Positions 1 through 5,870 of a stretch of DNA of 7,126 nucleotides are shown piece after piece. The DNA is from Promethearchaeota archaeon (lineage in GTDB: Archaea > Asgardarchaeota > Lokiarchaeia > Sigynarchaeales > MK-D1): positions 1 through 7,126 of the forward strand of contig JAEOTN010000393.1 in the NCBI GenBank assembly GCA_016839865.1, in the 5' to 3' direction. The position numbers and the translations under genes were made by a program. The first letter of the stretch is position 1. The number at the start of each line of letters is the position of its first letter. Below the pieces are notes generated by a model, which did no database searches, was not told the origin of the DNA, and saw nothing but the letters and a program-made list of their open reading frames with translations.

Positions 1-288
1 AAACGAGGTAAAAGACTCATAAAAATTGATGAATCTTACACAACTCAAACTTGTGCGAAATGCGGGGCGCGGAAAAAGCGGGGATTGCATGAACGAGTTA
101 TTCATTGTGAATGTGGAAATCACCTTGATCGAGATTTGAATTCGGCAATTAATATTATGCTGAAATTTATCTCAGAAAAAAAAAGGTATGAGTTTCTATC
201 ACAAAAAACCTCTGTGGACGAGGAATCCTTTCGACACCAGTGGAAAGGGTTTAGCACGATAAACAGCTCCCTTTACTGTGTAACTTAG
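1..288 (+). CDS. tnpB: TnpB RNA-guided nuclease / OrfB zinc-ribbon transposase, C-terminal part only
   Basis: The reading frame is open from the window edge to a TAG at 286-288, giving the last 95 residues of a protein that is normally about 350-430 residues long. Numbering from the first codon, Cys18, Cys21, Cys36 and Cys38 form a zinc ribbon (CAKCG, then CECG; C-X2-C-X14-C-X-C). It is followed directly by DRDLNSAINI, the last RuvC catalytic block, with its Asp at 43/45. This order is diagnostic of TnpB/IS1341 proteins. The family consists of omegaRNA-guided DNA endonucleases related to Cas12, which help their transposons persist. The second cysteine pair is C-X-C rather than the more usual C-X2-C. 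The tail after the RuvC block is Lys/Ser-rich and of no recognisable function. The true start lies upstream of the window. An apparent short frame starting with TTG at 85 is internal. Whether the full protein is intact cannot be seen. Confidence 0.9.
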   Translation, partial: KRGKRLIKIDESYTTQTCAKCGARKKRGLHERVIHCECGNHLDRDLNSAINIMLKFISEKKRYEFLSQKTSVDEESFRHQWKGFSTINSSLYCVT

Positions 289-332
289 GGAGACTCGTGT
301 GAAATTCCTCCCTTGAGGGAGGGGTAGTTCAC
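250..332 (+). ncRNA. Probable 3' part of the TnpB omegaRNA (reRNA) scaffold
   Basis: In IS200/IS605 elements the TnpB guide RNA is processed from the 3' end of the tnpB transcript through the element's right end, and its last roughly 16 nt come from flanking DNA. Two stem-loops fit here. The first is CTCCCT/AGGGAG (267-272 with 287-292), with an inner TTAC/GTAA stem (273-276 with 280-283), and it overlaps the tnpB stop codon. The second is CCTCCC/GGGAGG around TTGA (307-322), extendable to 304-325 with G-T pairs. The 5' boundary inside tnpB is a guess. If the element ends at 332, the guide would be 333-348. This is inference from position and folding, not from an RNA-family match. Confidence 0.45.
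304..325. repeat. Subterminal right-end hairpin of the IS element
   Basis: CCTCCC (307-312) and GGGAGG (317-322) are perfect inverted arms around a TTGA loop. G-T pairs at 305-306/323-324 and an A-T pair at 304/325 lengthen the stem. Such imperfect palindromes near the end are the TnpA recognition structures of IS200/IS605 elements and also form the last stem of the TnpB guide RNA. Read on the minus strand, the hairpin begins 9 nt after the sfsA stop codon and is followed by only a weak T tract, so it is a poor intrinsic terminator for sfsA, though it could affect the 3' end of that transcript. Confidence 0.7.
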
Positions 333-333
333 T

Positions 334-999
334 CTAAAAATCAGCTAATGGAACAGTACCATCAAAAAAGACCATTTCCCCATCAAAATGGATTTGTGCG
401 CATATTATGGGAATGTTTTGCCTTCGTGCTTTAGATAATGCGCTTGCAAATTTTGGATCCATCTCTTTATTTGGTAAGAAACTCTTTGCCTTGTGAAATA
501 TGAGAAAAAGAAGCATACCGTTGTATTCAATTATCTCATTCACATGTCTGGTTCCTCTTTTTGTAGGAGCATCTGGAAAATATGCATTACCGTCTTCTTT
601 CACAAGACTTACTCCTTTTACTTCTAATGGGACTCTATCCATCATGAAATCAATTCGGCTTTTACCCAATAGAACTTCACTTTGTATCTCTTTAACATGT
701 TTAAATTCCTCAATTAAAGGAAAGACTCCACGTGAGATTCTATTATGCAATGCGGAATCAATTATCACCCAAGAACCTGATTTTGATTCCACTGCTTTAA
801 CATACCAAGGTAACTTCGCAGTTCCCTTAACCATTAGTAAAGGTACATGGGGGTGAAGTAATTCGTTTAATCGACCAGGATCATGGATATGCGCTGTTGT
901 CTCCTCTCCATTATATCGAATGTGTGCGACAAACCGATTTGGTCGTTCCAGAAATTCTGATTTCACAATATTCGGTATCGAAAAGAGAGGGATCATCAC
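334..999 (-). CDS. sfsA: SfsA family protein (sugar fermentation stimulation protein homologue, PD-(D/E)XK nuclease fold)
   Basis: The 221-residue product is close to the usual SfsA length of about 230 and carries the family signatures in order: RPNRFVA (19-25), a PGRLNELL block (41-48), SRIDF (114-118), EVKGV (126-130), FPDAPTKRG (141-149) and FLPN...DPKFA (174-185). Family structures show an N-terminal OB-like domain and a C-terminal PD-(D/E)XK nuclease-like domain. Asp117, Glu126 and Lys128 fit the D...EXK catalytic set. The cellular role is unsettled: the name comes from an E. coli maltose phenotype, and DNA binding or cleavage has been proposed. The frame opens with GTG at 999 followed directly by ATG at 996. 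Neither has a well-spaced Shine-Dalgarno site (an AAGGA lies about 17 nt upstream), and ATG 996 is equally likely as the start. The gene is divergent from the UROD-like operon. Its stop abuts the end of the IS element without damage. Confidence 0.93.
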   Translation of the reverse strand: MMIPLFSIPNIVKSEFLERPNRFVAHIRYNGEETTAHIHDPGRLNELLHPHVPLLMVKGTAKLPWYVKAVESKSGSWVIIDSALHNRISRGVFPLIEEFKHVKEIQSEVLLGKSRIDFMMDRVPLEVKGVSLVKEDGNAYFPDAPTKRGTRHVNEIIEYNGMLLFLIFHKAKSFLPNKEMDPKFASALSKARRQNIPIICAQIHFDGEMVFFDGTVPLADF

Positions 1000-1068
1000 T
1001 AGGAACTATAACAATTCCTTTTTGAATCTCATTCTTCTGAAAAATTACTTATTTACATAGATTGAATT
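1000..1068. promoter_or_regulatory. Divergent intergenic region, probable promoters for sfsA (minus) and the UROD-like operon (plus)
   Basis: These 69 bp must hold the promoters of both divergent genes. An AT tract at 1041-1059 contains TTTACATA (1052-1059) and, on the other strand, TGTAAATAA, either of which could act as an archaeal TATA box. For the plus-strand gene an element centred near 1046 would put transcription start very close to ATG 1069, implying a leaderless or near-leaderless message, which fits the absence of a Shine-Dalgarno site there. No bacterial -35/-10 pair stands out. A short inverted repeat (AGGAA 1001-1005, TTCCT 1015-1019) lies beside the sfsA start. All of this is weak sequence inference. 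Confidence 0.35.
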
Positions 1069-2292
1069 ATGAATATGAATTCGTATGAGCGAGTCAAGGC
1101 TGCTCTACACTTCTCCGGACCGGATAAAGTTCCATTATTTTCTCAGAATCTCAAGACGGATGTACTACCAATGGCTATGTTGCCCTCAAAAAATTGGCAT
1201 CCAGGGCATACTCCTGAGGAAGAAGGTCTCTTTCCTCATCCATTTGATGATTTTATCGTGAATCTGGGATTATACAAATGGAAAAAACCTGATTGGGCAA
1301 AAGTTTCGAAATACAAAAAAAACCGATGGTTAAACTATCCTCGTGAAGAAATAGACGAGTGGGGGTGTATTTGGAATCGCTCAGGAGGAAATCAAACAAT
1401 GGGGCATCCGGGAAGAGCGTCCCTACCCCATTGGAAGGATCTGGATAAATATTTAGAGAAACATACACCCGATCCAACAGATCGCACCAGATATTCCCTT
1501 TTTTTAAAATTAGGCAAACTAGTTCGGATGCTTGGGTTAAAAAAGTATAATGTTTGTGTTCTAGGTCATGTAGGACCATCACAAACCGCCTCCATGATTC
1601 GTGGCTTTAGCTCATATCTAGTAGATCATGCTAAACATCCAGAGAAATTGAAGAAATTATTAGCACATCTCACGACTTTTTATGTGAAGAGTATTAAAAT
1701 GTGGGTGAAATTTGGTGCCAAACCTCATGGATTCTTGCTTGTGGATGATCTTGGTGAACAATCTGGTCCTTTTTTCAGTCCACGGACTTTTAAGAAATTC
1801 TATGAACCTGTTTACCGCAGTATATTCCAAACAGCACATGATTATGGTTGTGAAATGCACCTTCACTGTTGTGGGAAAGTGGATAAGCTATTACCTCATT
1901 TAATAGAATGGGGTCTTGATGCTATCGAATTTGACTCTCCACGAATGTCTGGGTATGCTGACTTGAAATCATATGTAGGAAAAATAATGTTTTGGGCATC
2001 AGTAAACATTCAATCCATCTATGTTAATGGAACTCCAGATGAGGTTCGGCGGGAATTTTGGCATATGATGAGGAATTTAGGAACAAAAGATGGAGGATTT
2101 GGTTTATATCCGTATCCGCAACCTTATCATATCAATGCACCTAAGAAGAATATCAAGGCATTATATGAGGCACATAAACAATTTGGGAACTATTCTAAAA
2201 TAGCTAATCACTGGTGGGAACATCCCATTGATGAAGAATCATTATCGGATATGGATACAGTTCCTTTATTACCTCCAAACACCCCAACGTAA
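1069..2292 (+). CDS. Uroporphyrinogen decarboxylase-like (UROD/MtaA superfamily) protein, paralogue 1
   Basis: A 407-residue TIM-barrel protein of the UROD superfamily, which covers haem-pathway decarboxylases and cobamide-dependent methyltransferases. Supporting blocks are the N-terminal MNSYERVKAALHF...DKVPLF, EEIDEWGCIWNR (93-104), DDLGEQSGPFFSP (226-238), HCCGK (266-270) and NGTPDEV (320-326). It lacks the N-terminal RQAGR-type motif of true uroporphyrinogen decarboxylase, so a haem role is unlikely. His266 and Cys268 match the HxC half of the MtaA/MtbA zinc site. The expected third Cys near the C-terminus falls in LYPYP (346-350), and no cysteine follows residue 268. No corrinoid protein or reactivator lies nearby, so methyl transfer is possible but unproven. 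A tail of about 30 residues containing HWWE (381-384) exceeds the usual domain end. ATG 1069 and ATG 1075 are both possible; the second matches the paralogue. First gene of a probable three-gene operon. Confidence 0.85.
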   Translation: MNMNSYERVKAALHFSGPDKVPLFSQNLKTDVLPMAMLPSKNWHPGHTPEEEGLFPHPFDDFIVNLGLYKWKKPDWAKVSKYKKNRWLNYPREEIDEWGCIWNRSGGNQTMGHPGRASLPHWKDLDKYLEKHTPDPTDRTRYSLFLKLGKLVRMLGLKKYNVCVLGHVGPSQTASMIRGFSSYLVDHAKHPEKLKKLLAHLTTFYVKSIKMWVKFGAKPHGFLLVDDLGEQSGPFFSPRTFKKFYEPVYRSIFQTAHDYGCEMHLHCCGKVDKLLPHLIEWGLDAIEFDSPRMSGYADLKSYVGKIMFWASVNIQSIYVNGTPDEVRREFWHMMRNLGTKDGGFGLYPYPQPYHINAPKKNIKALYEAHKQFGNYSKIANHWWEHPIDEESLSDMDTVPLLPPNTPT

Positions 2293-2321
2293 AACGCAAA
2301 ATAATTATACTTTAAAGATGT

Positions 2322-2325
2322 AGGA
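2322..2325 (+). promoter_or_regulatory. Ribosome binding site favouring the ATG at 2332 of UROD-like paralogue 2
   Basis: AGGA sits 6 nt before ATG 2332. The upstream in-frame TTG at 2326 would leave no spacing for it. The ATG start also gives an N-terminus beginning MNSLERVKAALHF, which matches the family. Confidence 0.5.
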
Positions 2326-3540
2326 TTGATAATGAATTCCCTTGAAAGAGTAAAGGCTGCACTTCATTTCTCTGGTCCGGACAAAGTTCCTTTATTTGGT
2401 ACAGGTCTGAAAACGGATGTGTTAGGATTTCATATGATCCATCCTAATTCTTGGCAGCCAGGACATACTCCTCAAGAAAAGGGGCTATTTCCTCATCCAA
2501 GTGATGAAATAATTTTTCGAACTCGACTTTATCGGTGGAAAAAGCCTGAATGGGCAAAAATTCCAAAATATCGAGGATTGAAATGGATGAAATTCCCACG
2601 GGAGGAAATTGATGAATGGGGATCAATATGGAACCGCATTGAAGGGAATTTAACAATGGGACATCCAGGAAGACCTTCTCTTTCCGATTGGAAGGATTTG
2701 GATAAATATATCAAGGAATATACCCCAGATCTGACGAACCGCAAAAGATTCTCTCTATTTACCGGACTCGAAAAAATTTGTCGATATATTGGATTGAAGA
2801 AATACCGTATGTGTGCATTATGGGTTATGGGTCCTGTCCATTTAGCATGTAATATGAGAGGATTTTCTCATTATTTAGTAGATCATGCTAAGCATCCTAA
2901 GGAATTAAAGCAATTGTTAAACCATCTCACTGAATTTTTTGTTAAATGTATAAAATCTTGGATTAAATTTGGAGCAAAACCTCACGGATTTGTATTAGCT
3001 GATGATTTAGGCACACAATCAGGACCCTACTTCAGCCCAAAAACCTTTAAGGAATTTTACGAGCCTTTATATCGTACAATATTTCAAACTGCTCATGATT
3101 ATAGATGTGAAATTCATATGCATTCTTGCGGGAAAATTGACCGGTTACTACCCTCCTTGATAGAATGGGGTTTAGATGCAATAGAATTAGATAGTCCTCG
3201 TATGTCTGGCTATACTGATCTCAAACCATATCGAGGTAAGATAATGTTTTGGGCTTCTCCAAATATTCAATCTATATATCCCAATGGAACTCCTGATGAT
3301 GTGTTTCGTGAATTTTGGCACATGATGCGAAATCTTGGAACAAAAAATGGAGGATTTGGGCTTTATCCATATGCTGCACCCTCCGTTATTGATGTTCCAA
3401 GAGAAAATGTCAAGGCAATTTTGCGTGGTTTAAAAGAGTTTGGAACTTATTCAAAAATACCTATTCATTGGTGGGAATCTCCAACTCTAGAAGAATGGGA
3501 TATGGATACTGTACCTCCTCTTCCTCTTATGAATCCATAA
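2326..3540 (+). CDS. Uroporphyrinogen decarboxylase-like (UROD/MtaA superfamily) protein, paralogue 2
   Basis: Tandem paralogue of the preceding gene. My hand count gives 267 identities in 390 ungapped positions (68%), rising to about 81% over residues 211-350. The same blocks recur: EEIDEWGSIWNR (93-104), DDLGTQSGPYFSP (226-238), HSCGK (266-270), NGTPDDV (320-326), GGFGLYPYA (342-350) and HWWE (381-384). His266 and Cys268 keep the HxCG part of the methyltransferase zinc site, but as in paralogue 1 no Cys follows. The N-terminal signature of true UROD is missing. Numbering is from the in-frame TTG at 2326. The likelier start is ATG 2332 (residue 3), which has AGGA 6 nt upstream. The gap to the upstream gene is 33 bp, so the two are probably co-transcribed, although the AT-rich gap (TTATAC, TTTAAA) could hold a promoter. 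The pair could be a heterodimer or two enzymes with different substrates; the sequence does not decide. Confidence 0.85.
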   Translation: MIMNSLERVKAALHFSGPDKVPLFGTGLKTDVLGFHMIHPNSWQPGHTPQEKGLFPHPSDEIIFRTRLYRWKKPEWAKIPKYRGLKWMKFPREEIDEWGSIWNRIEGNLTMGHPGRPSLSDWKDLDKYIKEYTPDLTNRKRFSLFTGLEKICRYIGLKKYRMCALWVMGPVHLACNMRGFSHYLVDHAKHPKELKQLLNHLTEFFVKCIKSWIKFGAKPHGFVLADDLGTQSGPYFSPKTFKEFYEPLYRTIFQTAHDYRCEIHMHSCGKIDRLLPSLIEWGLDAIELDSPRMSGYTDLKPYRGKIMFWASPNIQSIYPNGTPDDVFREFWHMMRNLGTKNGGFGLYPYAAPSVIDVPRENVKAILRGLKEFGTYSKIPIHWWESPTLEEWDMDTVPPLPLMNP

Positions 3541-3552
3541 GAATATTGAAAT

Positions 3553-4596
3553 ATGGGTTCTCCTATAACATTCTTCATGAAGATTTTAGTTACTGGTGCA
3601 AGCGGATTTATAGGTTCTCATTTATGCCCTTTCTTATTATCCAAGGGTCATAAGTTACGAATTTTACTTCTTCCTCACGAACCAGATCCTCCATTTATGG
3701 CAGAAAATATAGAAATTTTCAGAGGAGACTTAACAATATCTGAATCTCTTCAAGGAATATTTGAAGAAATAGATCTTGTGTATCATTTAGCTGCGTGGGC
3801 AGTATTTTATGGAAAAAAACATCAATTTTATGGAACCATCGTGGACGGTACACATAATTTACTACTGGAAGTGGAACATGAGCTAGAAGTACACAAAGAA
3901 CAAAGAATCCGATTTATGTATATATCCTCATTCACCGCATTAGGATTGGGAAGGCATTTTGTGGGACTAGATGAGACTGCAACACTCCAAAAATGTGGAG
4001 TATTTTATGCGGACGCCAAAAGAATTGCAGAAGGAATTGTACAAGAATTTGCTAATTCAACACCAACTAAGGAGAGATTTGAATATGTCATTTTGCGTCC
4101 TGCGAATGTGATTGGACCTGGCAGTGTTCATGTAACAGGAACTGTAGATGCATTTCTAAAAAATAACATGCGATCTATTGATCATGGAAAATGGCCTAGT
4201 TGTCTGACCTTTATTGATAATCTATTGGATGGATTTTATCTTGCTGGAACTCTTCCCCAAGCAGCAAGCCAAATCTATCATTTACGAGATGGAGAATCCT
4301 TTAATGATGTGACTTGGAAACAATATCAAGAAGATATAGGAAGTGTTGTAGGAGGAAAGTTTAGAGGGAATATGCCATTTAAGATTGCTTGGGTATTAAC
4401 TGGAGTTTTAGAAGCAATTTTTCGATTCTTGAATATTAAAAGTCCATATACAAAAGTTACTATAGGGATTATCGGTCGAGACTTATCAGTGGATAGCTCA
4501 AAGGCACGACAAGAATTGGGTTGGAAAACCAAGATATCCTATTCAGAAGGCATGAAAAGGATAAAAGAGTGGATAAAAGTAACGTATAACGTCTAA
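3553..4596 (+). CDS. NAD(P)-dependent extended SDR, 3-beta-hydroxysteroid dehydrogenase/epimerase type
   Basis: A 347-residue extended short-chain dehydrogenase. Near the N-terminus, ILVTGASGFIGSHL holds the Rossmann glycines Gly15, Gly18 and Gly21. GDL (58-60) and HLAA (78-81) are the usual adenine-side and beta-4 motifs, Ser125/Ser126 precede the catalytic Tyr152-X3-Lys156 (YADAK), and LRPANVIGPG (181-190) is the typical RP...GPG block. The C-terminal part has a hydrophobic stretch around 276-293 and then SPYTKV...SSKARQELGW, as in 3-beta-HSD/NSDHL-like members that act on hydrophobic alcohols. Nucleotide-sugar epimerase activity is the main alternative. The gene starts 12 bp after the UROD-like paralogue 2, so co-transcription is likely. 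ATG 3553 and ATG 3577 (giving the standard MKILVTG start) are both possible; neither has a Shine-Dalgarno site and I slightly favour 3577 as the true start. Its stop overlaps the stop of the convergent Fe-S gene by 4 bp. Confidence 0.88.
   Translation: MGSPITFFMKILVTGASGFIGSHLCPFLLSKGHKLRILLLPHEPDPPFMAENIEIFRGDLTISESLQGIFEEIDLVYHLAAWAVFYGKKHQFYGTIVDGTHNLLLEVEHELEVHKEQRIRFMYISSFTALGLGRHFVGLDETATLQKCGVFYADAKRIAEGIVQEFANSTPTKERFEYVILRPANVIGPGSVHVTGTVDAFLKNNMRSIDHGKWPSCLTFIDNLLDGFYLAGTLPQAASQIYHLRDGESFNDVTWKQYQEDIGSVVGGKFRGNMPFKIAWVLTGVLEAIFRFLNIKSPYTKVTIGIIGRDLSVDSSKARQELGWKTKISYSEGMKRIKEWIKVTYNV
4593..4596. other. Convergent 4-bp overlap of two stop codons
   Basis: CTAA at 4593-4596 contains the TAA of the SDR gene (4594-4596, plus) and, on the other strand, the TAG of the Fe-S gene (4595-4593). 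There is no space for a terminator between the two operons, so their transcripts must end inside each other's coding regions and overlap as antisense 3' ends. Confidence 0.9.
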
Positions 4597-5870
4597 TCCT
4601 CCAACGATCGTGCTAAAATTTCTCCAATGTCTAACACGGGATTGCCATCATTGAACATAAAACCTTCCTCGCATGCTGGGCACGCTGATACTATAAATTC
4701 TGCACCGGATTCCTTCAATTGAGCGACTCTTTGTTTTCCAATGGTGTCAGCTACATCGGCGTGGTGAATTCGTTGTACTCCTCCACGTCCGCAGCACTGT
4801 GTTTCATTTCCATTCAAATGAACTTCTCGAAAGTCTAATCCTGGTATTTTTGAAAAAATATAGCGAGCATTTTCTATGTCAATTGTCCCCATTTTACCTC
4901 TTGACGAAATACATGGATCATGATAGGTTATTGATAATTTTACAGGTTTGGTAGGTGTAATTTGACCTCCTTCGATTAGACTTCGGTAAAACTCAACTGA
5001 AGTATACACCTTAAATTTATGGTTAAAACCTAAACCCTTGTAGGTATTGCGAATCGTATTGGTGCATGCAGGGCAATCACTCACAATTATTTTAGCTCCG
5101 GATTTCTCAAATAGTTCCAAATTTTTCTTTGCAAACTCTTTCACCGTATCATTGAATCCTAAAGTGGCTAATGGTCCTCCGCAACAAGTACGTTCGTCCA
5201 TGAAAGTGCAAAATCTAATTCTTGCATTTTTGAATATCTTCATGTTAGCTTTTACAGCTTCGGGCTTTTTCTCTGCCATTACACACCCGGTATAGTAGAA
5301 AACATCCGGATCATCAATTCTTACATTCAAATTGTAGTGTTTAGAAAAAGTTTCGGGAGTAAATGCTGTTTGATTATCAACAACTCGGTCATTAAATTCT
5401 TTAGTTCCTGGAATGTGAATATCGCGGTCAACTAAGTCTGCTCGAACTTGAGAAAGAAGGTCTCCTGTTGAAATATCCATTGGGCACCATTCGCGACATC
5501 CATCGCAATTAGTACACATGTATGCAACTTCTGCTGTGTGGGAATCAGTGAAATCTAAGTTTCCGCGTTCTGCATGATACATCAAACGTGCTTTTGTAGC
5601 AGGAGCATACATTTCTTTTTGGGTTACTCGTAAAACTGGACATTCAAATCGGCACATATTTGGGCATATTGCACATTTTAACAGTTCCTTCATGTCAACA
5701 TGAGTATTCTCAACCTCATAGAAATCCTTTTCATGTCGAAATCCACTTATTAGTTTTTTAACGTTTTTCCAAGAGCTCTCAATAACCAGTCTTGCTAACC
5801 ATTTGAACTTCCTAAGCTTCGTTCCGATTCCCAAATTTATATTCTCCTTATTCTTTTTTTGGTTCCTCAT
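4593..5870 (-). CDS. (Fe-S)-binding CCG-domain protein, GlpC/GlcF/HdrD-like electron-transfer subunit
   Basis: A 425-residue protein with two [4Fe-4S] motifs followed by two cysteine-rich CCG domains. The first cluster motif is Cys66-X2-Cys69-X3-Cys73-X3-Cys77-Pro and the second is Cys119-X2-Cys122-X2-Cys125-X3-Cys129-Pro. CCG domain 1 is Cys196-X32-CysCys(229-230)-X35-CxxC(266-269) and domain 2 is Cys320-X38-CysCys(359-360)-X36-CxxC(397-400). Both fit the canonical CX31-39CCX35-36CXXC pattern, which in HdrB binds unusual Fe-S clusters. No membrane segment is evident; residues 15-45 are basic and could be peripheral. It probably passes electrons from the FAD protein encoded just upstream to an unknown acceptor (quinone, heterodisulfide-type or electron carrier). 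ATG 5870 would overlap the upstream gene by 23 bp and has no ribosome site. An in-frame TTG at 5834 has an ideal AAGGAG upstream and may be the real start. No terminator is visible before the convergent SDR gene. Confidence 0.88.
   Translation of the reverse strand: MRNQKKNKENINLGIGTKLRKFKWLARLVIESSWKNVKKLISGFRHEKDFYEVENTHVDMKELLKCAICPNMCRFECPVLRVTQKEMYAPATKARLMYHAERGNLDFTDSHTAEVAYMCTNCDGCREWCPMDISTGDLLSQVRADLVDRDIHIPGTKEFNDRVVDNQTAFTPETFSKHYNLNVRIDDPDVFYYTGCVMAEKKPEAVKANMKIFKNARIRFCTFMDERTCCGGPLATLGFNDTVKEFAKKNLELFEKSGAKIIVSDCPACTNTIRNTYKGLGFNHKFKVYTSVEFYRSLIEGGQITPTKPVKLSITYHDPCISSRGKMGTIDIENARYIFSKIPGLDFREVHLNGNETQCCGRGGVQRIHHADVADTIGKQRVAQLKESGAEFIVSACPACEEGFMFNDGNPVLDIGEILARSLED
5844..5849 (-). 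promoter_or_regulatory. Strong Shine-Dalgarno site overlapping the stop codon of the flavoprotein gene
   Basis: On the minus strand AAGGAG overlaps the TAA stop (5850-5848) of the FAD-oxidoreductase gene and is followed, after a 9-nt spacer, by an in-frame TTG (5834-5832) of the Fe-S gene. It suggests translation of the Fe-S subunit starts at TTG 5834, removing 12 Asn/Lys-rich residues, and that the two genes are translationally coupled. Confidence 0.5.

Larger units (their letters stand above)
1..332 (+). mobile_element. Right end of an IS200/IS605-superfamily (IS1341-like) insertion sequence, left end outside the window
   Basis: The stretch holds the 3' part of a tnpB gene followed by two short G/C-rich hairpins (267-292 and 304-325) and a terminal GTAGTTCAC. 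This is the usual right-end architecture of IS200/IS605-type elements, which have subterminal hairpins and no terminal inverted repeats or target duplications. I place the end at about 332, from the hairpin position and the TTCAC-like terminus. The exact cleavage point cannot be proved without the empty site. No tnpA (Y1 transposase) is visible, but it could lie upstream. The element stops one base before the complement of the sfsA stop codon (334-336), so sfsA is left intact. Confidence 0.75.

Noticed and set aside
85..288. Stand-alone 67-residue protein starting at TTG 85
   Set aside because: The frame is open upstream to the window edge and encodes the first zinc-ribbon cysteine pair, so this is the internal C-terminus of TnpB.
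267..325. CRISPR repeat or intrinsic terminator
   Set aside because: The two hairpins share a CTCCC core but are not regularly spaced direct repeats, and there is no strong T tract. Their position at the end of tnpB fits IS right-end/omegaRNA structure better.
500..856. 118-codon plus-strand open frame inside sfsA
   Set aside because: It lies wholly antisense to SfsA, which has strong family motifs across this region. It shows no recognisable domain.
1253..1582. 109-codon minus-strand open frame within the first UROD-like gene
   Set aside because: Antisense shadow of a well-supported gene, with no family resemblance and a different frame from anything seen at the same place in the paralogue.
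2293..2325. Separate promoter for the second UROD-like gene
   Set aside because: The 33-bp gap has TATA-like stretches, but it is too short and the window too AT-rich for these to be convincing. Read-through from the first gene is simpler.
1069..3540. True uroporphyrinogen III decarboxylases (hemE) for haem biosynthesis
   Set aside because: The N-terminal RQAGR-type motif is absent, the HxCG block of the methyltransferase-like branch is present, two tandem copies occur, and no haem-pathway genes are nearby.
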